From assembly GCA_944472155.2 (NCBI GenBank), contig OX235279.1:137736920-137800919 (forward strand): a stretch of DNA of 64,000 nt, read 5' to 3'. The notes under the pieces were generated by a model that did no database searches, was not told where the DNA came from, and saw nothing but the letters and a program-made list of their open reading frames with translations. Within the stretch, counting starts at the first letter, position 1. Every line of letters starts with the position of its first letter. The DNA comes from Trichobilharzia szidati. Taxonomy: Eukaryota; Platyhelminthes; Trematoda; Strigeidida; Schistosomatidae. The position numbers and the translations under genes were made by a program. Shown in pieces: positions 48,331-59,516 of the stretch.

Positions 48331-50618
48331 GAGAAAGAACGAACATATTTGCAGGATAATACGAGCTCGTTTTATTTCGTGGATTCTCATCAACTGCACA
48401 CATCCTAAACAAAATCAAATTATAGGTTTCAAGAAAGTTGTGGAACATACTTTTTCATAAATACTTTGAGTTATAGATAGAAGGCATAAGGAACATAATT
48501 CCAGAAATTGATGTAGGTAGACAGATTATTCGGTGTCAAAAAACAACTAATTATATATAGTGGAATTGGATAAGAGGGGTAAGAGTTCAGATTTCTATTG
48601 GAAAACAACACAGATTGGTTAGAGGCATATTACAGGGTCAGGGTCAGAGAACAAAGTAAATTTACACATCTTGTGGTGGAGAGTTTAAGAGGGTGGGGGT
48701 GACTAGTGAAGTAACATTTATAACTTAAACACACAAACAATTAAGTAGATTTAGAAACTTGAAGGTCAAAATTGAATAGAATGTTACGTAACAAGGCAAA
48801 CACACAGGCATACTGACAGAAAGGCAAAACAAAAATAAAATAAAATAGAGTTAGGGTTACCAAGGTAGTGAAAGGTTAATCACACTATCTTTCTGTATAC
48901 AAAGGTCTGGTCGAAATCTCTTGATAGCAATGGCTTCTGCGAAGCGAAGTAGCCGTGGGTTTCTTTGTGTATTGATTATTTTGAAGGCTTGGCTGATTTC
49001 TACTGTGTGTCCTGTGTCAATTAGATGTCTGGCGATTGCACTTGTTAACACTTTTCTTCCTTTCGTACGGAGACTCTTAGGAATGTGTTCGGAAAATCTA
49101 GTAGATGCTGTCCTCTCAGTCCTTCCTATGTACTTGCTACCGCAGGTGCACGTGAATTGGTAAATGCAGTTGGAGTTGACGTGAGTAGGGAACTCATCTA
49201 CTTTTGACTGGGTTAACGAGCACACAGTGTTGTGAAGTAGGATCAGTCTGGCGGCTGGGAACGTTCTTTTCAATGCACCTGTGATTCTTTTTTGTGTTCT
49301 TGTAGATACGTCTTCCCCTTTGTACGCTAGACAGATGAAAACTGGTTTCTTTTCAACGGTGTCGGGTTTCGGTTTGTGTACTTCCTCATTTCTATATTTT
49401 AATATGAACTTTCGAGGATATCCATTCTCGATAAGGTTCTTTTCGATGATCTCAAGTTCTTCTTCAATCTTGTCTTCTGAACATATTTCTTTGGCTCTGC
49501 TGAAGAGCGTTTTTACTAGACATCGTTTGTAACTGGTTGGGCAGAAGCTATGATAATGTAGGTATTGACCAGTCCAAGTTTCTTTCCTGTAGACAGATTT
49601 TTGGATTGTCCCATCGTTTCTTCTTTTTATGTTGACATCTAGGAAGTGGAACTGGTTGTTTCTTTCGTAGTCAATTGTGAATGCGATGTTGGGATGGGCC
49701 GCGTTGAGTTTCTCAAACATTGTGGACGCGTGTTCTAATTCATTGCAGACCACAAACGTGTCGTCGACATATCTGCAGTAATAGGTGGTTCTTTCTATTT
49801 CTTCTTTCATTTGAGTCTGTTCAAGATGAGCCATGAATATGTCAGCAAGAACAGGACCCAGAGGTGAACCCATAGCCACCCCGTCAATCTGCCGGTACAG
49901 CTGATTGTTGAATCGGAATTGAATATTCTTTGTACATAGAAATAACAATTTGCGTAGCTCATTTTCTGGAAGAGGGAGCAGTTCGGACTGCTGGCATATG
50001 ATTCTTACTGTTTCTTCGATGGGTATGCTGGTAAACAGTGAACAAACGTCGTATGACACGAGAAGTCTATCTGAAATATTGAGTTGTTTTGCCTTTCTGT
50101 CAGTATGCCTGTGTGTTTGCCTTGTTACGTAACATTCTATTCAATTTTGACCTTCAAGTTTCTAAATCTACTTAATTGTTTGTGTGTTTAAGTTATAAAT
50201 GTTACTTCACTAGTCACCCCCACCCTCTTAAACTCTCCACCACAAGATGTGTAAATTTACTTTGTTCTCTGACCCTGACCCTGTAATATGCCTCTAACCA
50301 ATCTGTGTTGTTTTCCAATAGAAATCTGAACTCTTACCCCTCTTATCCAATTCCACTATATATAATTAGTTGTTTTTTGACACCGAATAATCTGTCTACC
50401 TACATCAATTTCTGGAATTATGTTCCTTATGCCTTCTATCTATAACTCAAAGTATTTATGAAAAAGTATGTTCCACAACTTTCTTGAAACCTATAATTTG
50501 ATTTTGTTTAGGATGTATGCAGTTGATGAGAATCCACGAAATAAAACGAGCTCGTATTATCCTGCAAATATGTTCGTTCTTTCTCTCTTCAAACTAATAA
50601 AGGGAACCGGTTGCATGA
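48331..50618 (-). mobile_element. Penelope-like element with 502-bp inverted terminal repeats, recent insertion
   Basis: Inverted repeats at 48331-48832 and 50084-50585 are the same length and differ, by eye, at one base (near 48400 and 50516). Between them lies a minus-strand RT/GIY-YIG frame. A 33-bp unique tail follows the right repeat (50586-50618). The insertion splits an SM-alpha-like SINE: the SINE stops at aaccactg (48319-48326) and resumes at aaccactg (50619-50626), which gives a short duplication. Near-identical repeats and an intact frame point to a recent event. The inverted repeats extend slightly into the 5' coding sequence, so the element is 5'-truncated. Confidence 0.9.
48857..50059 (-). 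CDS. Penelope-like reverse transcriptase with GIY-YIG endonuclease, N-terminally truncated
   Basis: A 400-residue uninterrupted frame. Reverse transcriptase motif A is at its start (SYDVCSLFTSIP), motif B follows (GVAMGSPLGPVLADIF, about 60-75), then motif C with the catalytic Asp pair (YCRYVDDTFVV, about 93-103). A GIY-YIG nuclease domain begins near residue 295 (CIYQFTCTCGSKYIGRTER) and carries the conserved Arg and Glu region (TRFSEHI). The frame opens with GTG, not ATG, and stays open a little upstream into the inverted repeat until a TGA. The RT fingers region found in full-length PLE proteins is absent. Catalytic residues look intact, but without the N-terminal part activity is doubtful. 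Confidence 0.9.
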   Translation of the reverse strand: MSYDVCSLFTSIPIEETVRIICQQSELLPLPENELRKLLFLCTKNIQFRFNNQLYRQIDGVAMGSPLGPVLADIFMAHLEQTQMKEEIERTTYYCRYVDDTFVVCNELEHASTMFEKLNAAHPNIAFTIDYERNNQFHFLDVNIKRRNDGTIQKSVYRKETWTGQYLHYHSFCPTSYKRCLVKTLFSRAKEICSEDKIEEELEIIEKNLIENGYPRKFILKYRNEEVHKPKPDTVEKKPVFICLAYKGEDVSTRTQKRITGALKRTFPAARLILLHNTVCSLTQSKVDEFPTHVNSNCIYQFTCTCGSKYIGRTERTASTRFSEHIPKSLRTKGRKVLTSAIARHLIDTGHTVEISQAFKIINTQRNPRLLRFAEAIAIKRFRPDLCIQKDSVINLSLPW

Positions 50619-50940
50619 AACCACTGAAAAACCTGGGAGTACTGGACAGCTGTTTCGTCCTAGTTTGGGAATCTTCAGGAGTACGCACCCACCACAGGGG
50701 TTCGAACCCAGGACCTTCTGGTTACAAGATGAGCTAGCTCTTATGCCATTCAGCCACTGGAACCTGATCCAATGGCCCATGAATTCTAAATTCTGCCAAT
50801 TCACGAAATAGCGCGACCCCTAGCTAATGTCTTTCGGGAGTATTTGTCCTCACACCCGACCTGCTGCACCCTACTGGTCACGACTTCTCACTAGATCCCC
50901 AGGCAACTACCTACCTGAATAAGGCAAGTCGCTAGCCCAA
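50619..50940 (-). mobile_element. SM-alpha-like SINE, main part right of the PLE insertion
   Basis: Resumes with aaccactgaaaaacctggg, then gtactggacagctgtttcg, the reversed B box gggttcgaacccagg and A box region gccattcagccactgg, then the upstream extension (gcgcgacccc, cacacccgacc, tggtcacgacttctcac) to about 50940. Confidence 0.82.
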
Positions 50941-51026
50941 TGGTTCCAATGGTTCTCTAACTAATGTCAGCTCAGGATGAAAATCCTGTAACCAATCAAA
51001 TCCCTACAAACCAACACTTGAATATT
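50941..51026 (+). mobile_element. SM-alpha-like SINE, 3' fragment
   Basis: tggttctctaactaatgtca, gctcaggatga and caaatccctacaaaccaaca are the 3' end in plus orientation, opposite to the copy just before it. Together with 48286-50940 it makes a third inverted SINE pair. Confidence 0.72.
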
Positions 51027-51894
51027 TACTCTTTGATGGGATTATGCCAAGTTCTTTTCTTACAGGCGGAGCAGGATTCGAAAACCGGACTCAATGGTCA
51101 AAAGTAGAGTACTTAAGTCAATCACCAGTATCTTACGTATGCTGCCATGTAATTTGAACCAGTGCCCACCTGATAAAAATCCGGCGGCATACAGGTTAAG
51201 ATAGTCTTTCAGCACTCCGGACCAAATCACTATAAATGAATGATATCTACACTTCAGTAATAAAGATGGTCCTATAGCCACTCATATGTGAATAAAATGG
51301 GAAACAATTTCCATAATTTTATTGAGATGCAATTATTTTTTCTTATTTCAAATAATTAGGCATCTCTACCATATATTTGTACTTCAGCTGTTCGAAGAAA
51401 TGAGTGAAATGGCTGTACGGTGTTTAGATAACATCCTGCTGGCTAGCAACCCCTACTGGTTGATCTGGATAATATACAGCTACTCATCTCAGTCAATCAA
51501 TAGTATGCAGTTTTATATATTTGTGCTCTCTTTCTTGATCACCATTTACTGCAGGATCAAGCAGATGACATTATGTGATCGGAAGAATTTCGGCATACAA
51601 AGGAAATTCTAGTGAAATTTTATCCCAGACGCTGTAAACTGAAAAAATAACGAATGCAATTGAAAACTGCGAATTTGATACACTGTGTACGTATTTGAAT
51701 AATTATCATTTCAGTATGCAAGGACATTTTGTAAAATAATCATTGATCAATAGGAATGTTCATCAGTTCATTTTTTTTTCAGTTGAGCATTACAACTGTA
51801 TTTAAATATTTAACAGTATGCAGAAATTTATTTTTTTTCTAAATAGTGATTACAACGATAATTCTGATAATTTGTTTCACTTATAAAATATACA
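51027..51894. other. region upstream of the first Tyr-rich gene
   Basis: Contains a possible reversed B box near 51155-51165 and long T-runs close to the gene. A 96-codon frame at 51322-51612 has no recognisable feature beyond hydrophobic segments. Confidence 0.4.
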
Positions 51895-52743
51895 GTGGTG
51901 ATGTATTATTCAACTTTGTTACTGATAACAGTCCTACTTTTTGAAGTTTACCAGTCTTCCCCAATTAATTATCCCTCATACATTGATGATAATACTCACT
52001 ACGTTACATTAGCTTCACCAAAAGTAAATAAAGAGATTTATAAAGAATCAGAGTATGTAACGCATTTGAAGCAGAGTACAACATTTGAAATTGATCCAAA
52101 TGATGAGGACATTGATTATGATTCTTCTGGCAATAATGAATACTACTACACCAGCAATAATCAAAATCATGATAAAGATAATCAACAGTATTTTGAATCT
52201 GGCCATATGGACGAAGAATCTTCAAAATATCACAAAGAATTTAGAAAACAACAAGTGTATAGTCAACAATTCGAGCATATACCACAAGGTAGAGTCAATC
52301 AGTATTCAGGCCACGGGACAGTCTATAACCTGTATGATCAAGGAGATTTGTATAATTATTATAGTACAGGTGAAGACAGCAATCTGGATTTATATAGTAC
52401 GTTTGAAGAATATACTACTGACTACTCTCCGAATAACGATATGCATTTCGACTCATACAGTTATGATGCTGATATTGATAATTTTTACAATGAACAGCTT
52501 CAAACTGCTTTTAACAGGAATAAGTACTATAATGAGTTTAATCACAATAACCATGATATACATTATTCAGCTAGACCGAAAAATGTCAGAAATAAACATG
52601 ACAAACGCAACACATTTGGGAGAATAAACTCCTTGTATAAGGGTGGATACGATCAAACTGGAAATGGTAGAAATCAGTTGCAGATGGATGTAAAACAGAA
52701 GTATAGTAATAATTACTACAGACATAGATATAATGGATACTAA
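51895..52743 (+). CDS. secreted Tyr/Asn-rich protein, eggshell-like candidate
   Basis: An intact single-exon frame of 282 residues. It opens with a hydrophobic signal peptide (residues about 1-20, MVMYYSTLLLITVLLF) and continues as a low-complexity, strongly polar chain. I count 37 tyrosines (about 13%), often as YY or YYY, with many Asn, Asp, His, Gln and Ser and only one long hydrophobic segment. The last 30 residues are basic and end in NYYRHRYNGY. This composition fits extracellular matrix proteins hardened through tyrosine oxidation, as in trematode vitelline-gland eggshell precursors. I see no repeat unit or clear copy of a known eggshell domain, so the function is inferred. A similar gene lies 4 kb downstream on the same strand. 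The sequence ttataaaatatacag just before the ATG could be a TATA-like element or a 3' splice site; a short upstream non-coding exon cannot be excluded. Confidence 0.72.
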   Translation: MVMYYSTLLLITVLLFEVYQSSPINYPSYIDDNTHYVTLASPKVNKEIYKESEYVTHLKQSTTFEIDPNDEDIDYDSSGNNEYYYTSNNQNHDKDNQQYFESGHMDEESSKYHKEFRKQQVYSQQFEHIPQGRVNQYSGHGTVYNLYDQGDLYNYYSTGEDSNLDLYSTFEEYTTDYSPNNDMHFDSYSYDADIDNFYNEQLQTAFNRNKYYNEFNHNNHDIHYSARPKNVRNKHDKRNTFGRINSLYKGGYDQTGNGRNQLQMDVKQKYSNNYYRHRYNGY

Positions 52744-53804
52744 CGTTCAACAGCAATGTCGAGGTGGTTATCTCCACTGACTACTCAAAAATGCGCATGC
52801 CACTGCTGTAGCTATTAATAACAGTATTAATAATGACAGTGTTAGCAATGAAATCTTATGCTACCGACTACTTCTTGTGGAATTATACTGGGAAAATTCA
52901 AACTTTACTCTATTTACAGAAATATTTCATTACTTTATTTAAGACTATTTTTATTGGAAAGATAAAATTAACTAAAAATAATTGAATAATACAGAATAAT
53001 TTTTTGACTTATTCCGTCTAAATTGTCATCAACTTCTGAGCTATTATTTTACATATATCAGTACAATATTCACGTGGATTATTTCTGTAATGGTGGTATT
53101 GGGGTTTCTTCAAGTTTCGGTCACTCATAATTTCACCAGTGGCAACATTAGTGACTACTCAATGGATTAGGTTTTGGATTAATATGAAATCCATTCTAAA
53201 CCAGTCACTATGGTTACTGAATAAGATGAAATTTTCCTTCACCAATAACATCACTATGAATTTGCAATTACGGGGGAATCATTTACGTAGAAACTGGTAG
53301 TACTCTTACTACTACTACTTACGGTGCTGAAATCTCTACCTAGTTTTCATTTTCATTCATCATCGGAACTATTGGGTAATTAGCAACTGGTGAAATTTTG
53401 ATTGTATAATAAAGTCGGTGCTCTCCAAAAAGGAATATACTAGTCAACTGATGTTAGCTTTTCAGTCTATTTTCTACTTTATTGTTCCAAATATTTCTCT
53501 GATCATTGGAACAGAAATGAGTATGATAATGTGGTTTTATTTCCCCCTTGATAGAAAAAACACACTTTTCATGGTGTTCACCTAAAATATTATTTATCAT
53601 CAGTGACTGGCACTAAAACCTAAAGGGTGCGCTCCATTATGTCCAAGACTTGGAAGCATGAAATGACTGGATTCGTATGAATTATATGAGTTTCGCTAAG
53701 AACTAAAAAACCGTTACTTCAAACGCCGTTAATTTGTTCATTTGCTAATAGATAACCCTACTGGACAGGATTTCTTTGTTAATACTTGGCTCTGTATCTT
53801 GGTG

Positions 53805-53900
53805 TGGTTATGGACGTCCACTGATGAAGAGTCCCATAGCAAAAAAGAACAGTTGTCCAGTGTTGCATGATCTTCAATGATTCTCTAGATCACAGTAGTT
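53805..53900 (+). mobile_element. SM-alpha-like SINE, old fragment
   Basis: CTGATGA at 53821-53827, agtcccatagc, cagttgtccagtgttgc and tcttcaatgattctctag match the SINE 3' half with many changes. Confidence 0.55.
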
Positions 53901-54039
53901 TCCTAAGTCATCTGGACAAATTAGACAAAATGCACTAGAAATACGCACTGTCCATAGAATTATTTTATACTAGTGTTGAAATTCTATTTACAGATGAACC
54001 GACTTCCTCTGTTAACAGTCACACTTTACAGACTCCAGT

Positions 54040-54160
54040 TTATTAGAGGTGACATAAGATACATTCAATGATGCGCTTTCTGTAGTATCTGGGACTCTCA
54101 GCCTTGAGGTACCTGCATCCCAGTGTGATCGTTTTACCGCTGAGACACTAACGAGGACTT
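54040..54160 (-). repeat. tRNA-like SINE relic
   Basis: The minus strand reads gtgtctcagcggtaaaacg, a decayed A-box half, followed by gctgagagtcccag in place of a B box. It lies between the two Tyr-rich genes. Confidence 0.4.
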
Positions 54161-56832
54161 TTCGATTATGCCTTGAGATGTGGCCCAGCGAATTAGGCTT
54201 TGGGATTCTAAACGATGACACTAGCTTTGATGATGAGTTGAAACAGCATAACACTTGAAAACAGATACACCCATCTGACGAATCCTAGACAGGTTAATAC
54301 CCGCGTCCTCGTCTTCACTGTTTGCCACTACTCACTAGATAATATCACCAAAGAGTACATATTAAAAACCGATATGTCGACGGAGCATTTCGGTTCAATA
54401 AGATCAGACAATGGGAAATCTTTAAAATGTCTTAATAAATAACTAATTAACGGATATTAAAAATCAACTGATAGAAGTTTCTGCAGCACACTAAAGTGCT
54501 TGAAGTTTTGTTGTGTTATTCGATCGACTGATAACACTGCACTCCTTATCAATACTCTTTCTATCAATTTTCACTAACAAACAGTTGTACTGATTATCAT
54601 ACGACATCCGATTTTCTATAATGCGTTTGAGTTACTGTAAAGTGGATGTTTTTTGGGGGCTTTAGTGGGAGGGATGTGAAAATGAGTTTCTTTCGCAGAT
54701 ATTTGATACAGCTGAAAGTCTTACAGTTAATTACAAAACAACGCAAAATGTCTGATAAGGGATTATCACGAGAACCAAATATATTGAAGAAGTGATCAAT
54801 AGATAACAGGCATACAAAACCAGCTGAAATTTACATGTTTGCTTTATCTTTTAAAAGTTCAAATCAAAGGCTCAGGAGTCAGTAATAAGGTTACAGTCTG
54901 TAGAACTCACTGAACTGATTGGCTTATAATAGTTTTGTTGAGTTTCCTGAAGTTTTTACGAAGAACAACATTTTTGTAGTCAGAATATATGAGGATCATT
55001 ATGAATTATGTTTCTATCTATAGTTTGGGACTCTTCAGTAGACTGGGCAATTTTACAATTCAGCCTCTGAAGTCGAAAACAGTGGCTCATGAATTCTAAC
55101 TCCTATCATTTCCTGAAATAGTTTCATCACTCGACTAAGTGAAAATTGCAGTCTTCGCCTTCTTCTCCTTATAACTGTAGGAACTTCATGCTGATGTAAG
55201 TCACTAATAAATAGTTGATTACTCCAAAGACGCTGGGTACACTGACTTTGAAACCAGTAGAAAACAGCTGTTTACTATTACATGTTACGCTTCAATTTTT
55301 TTTATGGTAAAGTGTCTGAATAGATCAGTGAGTGATATAACTTCCAGTATTCAATGAAGAATAAAAGTAATCACAGTTTGAGAAACAACTTTCTACAGAA
55401 TGTGAAAAAGCTCGAAATCTAAACTATAGACTACTCATATAGTACTTCCAGTATTCCCTGGCTCTTAAAGCATTCAAAGCATCATATTTTACACACATTT
55501 TACTAACTGTTACTTAATGATCAGTTAGCCAGTCATGTTTTAATTGTGTACCTGTTGACTGCTTTTTGCAGTCATCTAACTATCACTATGAGTGTGTAAG
55601 AGATTCTGTTCCACAAGCACTTCAATAAGAAACGGGTAAAATAAAAAGTGGAGAATGCCCATGGGGGCATAACAGACAGAAAAAAAGAAGCTGAAGAAAG
55701 ATATATTTTCGGTGGTTTTATCTTCAGAAGTCATACATTTATTATTTAGTTGAGCATAGAGATAAAATTTGCCTAGTAGGACTATATAGAGGCGGCAGTT
55801 ATTCAGTCAAAAGCATTATAACGTAACACCTCATCAGCATATCGCACAACCTCTCAAGAGACCCATCATTCAGAGTCATTTACAAAGTAAACAGGAGACC
55901 TCTCCATATGCAATTAGAAGGTGCAGCTATGTGTTCAAAAGAAATTAATCTAACCCCTACATTTACTCTGGATCTAGTCCTGTTTAACTCCATTTTTTAT
56001 CCCTTTCATTTTTTTAATCTTCAGTCATGAAGACGAATATTTCAGTTTGTTTCTGTTCCATCCCATCTTCTTTGGAAATTATTCAACACATTGCGCAATA
56101 ATTCTTCTAACCGTGTATTGTTTTGTTTCTGTGTTCCTTCGCATGTATGTTCATCTTTCATCACACCTTCAAATCTTCATATCAAGTTGAAAATTATTAC
56201 TTTCATTAATCCGCCTTCATTACTATTTTGAGCTAAATAATTGTTCTAACTATATGAACTTTTGCATGAAAGTGCGTGGCTTTTGAGGCTGAAATTTCCG
56301 TAAAGATCTCTTTGTTTCTTCACTCTTAAACACACTAACTCATCTCAAAATAAATACTTTAAATTCAATTTGTCTCGCTAACTAGCACTATCCTAGATTT
56401 AGAAATGCGAAATAACTTTATTTTCAATATTAATTAAATAACTAATTTCTCCACATATAGAAAAAATGTCTACACTTTTGCATCAAAAAAATAAAATGAA
56501 ATCAAATTTGTGCTTAGTTATCAATTATCAATAAGAAATACTATAAAATGTTGAATTTATACTTAAGTACATACGAAAACAAAATTGTTTAAGTTAGTCA
56601 AAATAATACAGTGCAATGAATCAATTTTTGTTGTTGATAGTATCTAAAAGAAAAAAGAAAAACCAAAATTAACTACGTAGTGCATCTTATGTAACATTAT
56701 GTCTCGATTATCATAACACTCTGTTTACGCAGTATTCAATGTTTAATTTGTTTAGGTTGATGCATGTCCTTTTGTTTTCATTTCAATGAGAATTTCATCG
56801 TGTATACACAAGGATCAGTGAATAACATAATC

Positions 56833-57564
56833 ATGCATTTATTGATTTTAATCTTATTCACCTGGACGTATACAACACACGGAGTCATTCATACCAGTGT
56901 CCATAAACATCTCATCCCATATTACTATAATGCTAAGAGTTATCGAAGTTATTATTTGAACAAGAGACATACTACTAATAATTACTATTCGTATTATAGA
57001 CCGTTGTCCACCTGGAATAGTTATCACCATCCTTATAAGAAGCATAATAATAATAACAATAGTAGTAATAATAATTATTATCAAAGATTCAACTACCAAA
57101 TAATTCCTGGTGTGGAAAAACTGAAATTTATTGAAACTGAGACAAAGACCGAGACTAAGGAATACAATGATATCAGTACAGAGCACAGAAAAAATGATCG
57201 ATCAACTCTACCTGATCAGATGAATTACAACTCAACATTATTCACTGGAGGTGATAAATCTGACGAACAATTGTTTGGACAAAGCAGTCATCAACAGCAT
57301 GATAAGAAAAGAATTCCCGGTGATAAAGCAACATTGAGTATGAATGATAACAATGGGCCAATAGGATATGCCTATAATAAGTATCATTATAACTATTACG
57401 ATAATTATCAGAAGAATATAAACCCACAGAGTAATAACAATCCATATTTATCCAAAACGTTTCTGAGAAAATCAAAAGGAAAATACCACTACGACAGACA
57501 AGTGATAAAACAGCGTGAAGCATTGTACTACATTGTAATTCGTCAGCCAAAGAAATATTACTGA
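56833..57564 (+). CDS. secreted Tyr/Asn/His-rich protein, eggshell-like candidate
   Basis: An intact frame of 243 residues from the ATG at 56833, chosen because a signal peptide (MHLLILILFTWTYTTHG) starts there. An in-frame ATG at 56764 would add 23 residues and bury the signal. I count 32 tyrosines (about 13%), with YYY, NNYYSYY and YNYYDNY clusters, a stretch rich in Asn and Ser near residues 70-82, many His and Lys, and the C-terminus RQPKKYY. A Thr/Glu/Lys patch (residues about 100-110) separates two Tyr-rich halves. Composition, signal peptide and size resemble the gene at 51895, so the two look like diverged tandem copies; sequence alignment between them is weak by eye. A role in eggshell or other tanned extracellular material is inference. 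The tttgtttag at about 56750 could be a 3' splice site of a 5' non-coding exon. Confidence 0.7.
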   Translation: MHLLILILFTWTYTTHGVIHTSVHKHLIPYYYNAKSYRSYYLNKRHTTNNYYSYYRPLSTWNSYHHPYKKHNNNNNSSNNNYYQRFNYQIIPGVEKLKFIETETKTETKEYNDISTEHRKNDRSTLPDQMNYNSTLFTGGDKSDEQLFGQSSHQQHDKKRIPGDKATLSMNDNNGPIGYAYNKYHYNYYDNYQKNINPQSNNNPYLSKTFLRKSKGKYHYDRQVIKQREALYYIVIRQPKKYY

Positions 57565-59282
57565 TCCACACTACCTCTTTCCCCCTCGCACCCTGAAACA
57601 GTACAGTGTCAGTTTATGACAGTTGTTATTCTTTGTTATATTTCACCACAGAATTTGAAGTATTTACTTTTAAATATATGTCTATTATGTGAAAATGAAT
57701 ACTTCTCATATCAGTGGGTAGGTTAAGTTAGCTTTGAGTATACTGGTCGTTGGATAACTGTCTAATCTTCACTTATTTGTTAGTGGTACATGGTCAACAT
57801 TAAACTAACAGCAGCTAGGCCAGCGAATTACTCTGGCACTAATAAATGACATGAGATAACAAATAAGTGTGAAATTCAGTGCTACTCATCTTCTTATGTG
57901 TACTACACTTCAAAATGAAGTAGAACCATTACGAGAAAACACTAATGTGGAGAACAATCAATAACTAGAGGGCACCATACAGCTACATCCTAATAGTTTA
58001 GGGTTCGTTGCCATTATGTAATCAGGACCACTAGAGGGCCTTTTAACCAAATGCTGTTAAGTAATAAGGTAAAAATCTCACCATTTAGCCAACGGATATG
58101 ACTGTAAGAACTAATATCTTTTAACTTTGACTAACTTATTCTTTGACACCCCCAATTGTCTTTAAATCTTTCTCTTGATGTGTAATACACGTGATTTTAG
58201 CAGGTAAGTACACCGGATTAGGATTTTTAATCATGAATCATGAGAAATAAAATAGTTATGATTTTTTAATTATTATGATATATACTAAGAAATTACTACA
58301 ACTTCACCCCCCTCCCCACCCATTCATGCCCATTAAAACATGCACACCCTTCAAATCTAAAGATTTATGACAGTAGGCTGAACGCCATTATTCAAAGAAA
58401 AATCGATTGTTGGAAGGAGATTATTGAACCTCAGCTATCTGTACTTGCTGAATCTGATTATGGGTTAGCAGGTGAACATCTTTTAGGATAGTAAACATTT
58501 AATACGGATTAGGAAGTTAACAGTCTAAGTATGAATAACGTCAAGAAAAGTAATTATTTTCGATAATGAAATTGTCTATAAGAAATCAACTGTGATAAAG
58601 TGGCTATTTGAAAAACTTGTCGAACATATGCCCCGAATTTACGGAATTTAATCAAAAGGAACGTATTTTGTTTCAGTTGCTTACCAGATGAACCACAGTC
58701 TTAAATATAAGTCATCAATACAACATTATATTCAAATAAAACTCAGGTTTTGTAAATTCATACTATTCAGACAAGTAGGTAAACTGAATAAATTCACCAG
58801 GCTGTCTTGAATTAATAATCATTGAAAATTAATCAGGCAGTAGTGAACAACTCTTATTAAAACAATAATCTAAAACAGCCAAAATACACCATCAGTGATC
58901 AGCACCGTAATTTTGACAAAAGTTCAGCTGGAAATTCATTTAAATTATTCATCTTATCGGTTAATAAATTCTGAAAGTTTCAAGTTGTTCCCGATGTGTA
59001 TCCTGCAGCATATTGCAGATACGGTACATACATAATCTTACTCTCCTCTCCAGTTGGCTCATATCCACATTTTATCTCTTATCAGTTGGATTCACTACTC
59101 AGTGTAGCTAAATCATTGCGAAACTGGGAATGGAGAAAGAACATCATTAGAATCAGCACGAAAATAAAAACTGATGGATCATTTAAAATGTAGTTAGTCA
59201 AAATAATATGAAAAACTTTGTCTTACTATTTCTGAAGTTAGAATAAAAGTAGTTTTGAACGTCTACGTGTTTAGGTATTTGT
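57565..59282. other. no gene recognised
   Basis: AT-rich sequence after the second Tyr-rich gene. No assignable frame or repeat. Confidence 0.5.
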
Positions 59283-59516
59283 GGTGCGTCGGTGGCATAG
59301 TGGTTACGACGCTCGCCGACCATGCACATGGTCTGGGGTTCAATCCCCGGCCGGCGCATTCCTTTACCTCGCTAAGCCTGAAATAATGCTGGTGAAGAGG
59401 AAAGGTTGGACATGAGGCTAGCAACCCCATCCTGTAAAATGAACACTGCTACAGAAACTTCAAGCCGCTAGCTTGAGGTCCTATGTTTCACTGGGAACGT
59501 CAAGGAAAAAAATTAC
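59283..59516 (+). mobile_element. tRNA-headed SINE sharing sequence with both RTE ends, full length
   Basis: The head folds as a tRNA: a seven-pair acceptor stem (tgcgtcg with cggcgca), A box tggcatagtgg and B box ggggttcaatcccc. A spacer of about 50 bp follows. Then comes gaggctagcaaccccatcct, found at the RTE 5' end (5535), and a 3' end (tcctatgtttcactgggaac, caaggaaaaaaa) related to the RTE 3' end. No duplication was found at the edges. Confidence 0.82.

Larger units (their letters stand above)
52744..56832. other. between the two Tyr-rich genes; SINE relics
   Basis: Contains the 53805 and 54040 relics and further scraps of SM-alpha-like sequence at 55025-55120. No third Tyr-rich frame was found. 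Confidence 0.45.

Noticed and set aside
52085..52627. 180-codon Ile-rich frame overlapping the first Tyr-rich gene
   Set aside because: It is the shifted-frame shadow of the Tyr/Asn-rich gene; its Ile and Thr bias is an artefact of that composition.
59283..59356. A tRNA gene with a foldable cloverleaf
   Set aside because: It is fused to a SINE body that recurs at 37580 with a target duplication, so it is the head of a SINE and not a free tRNA gene.
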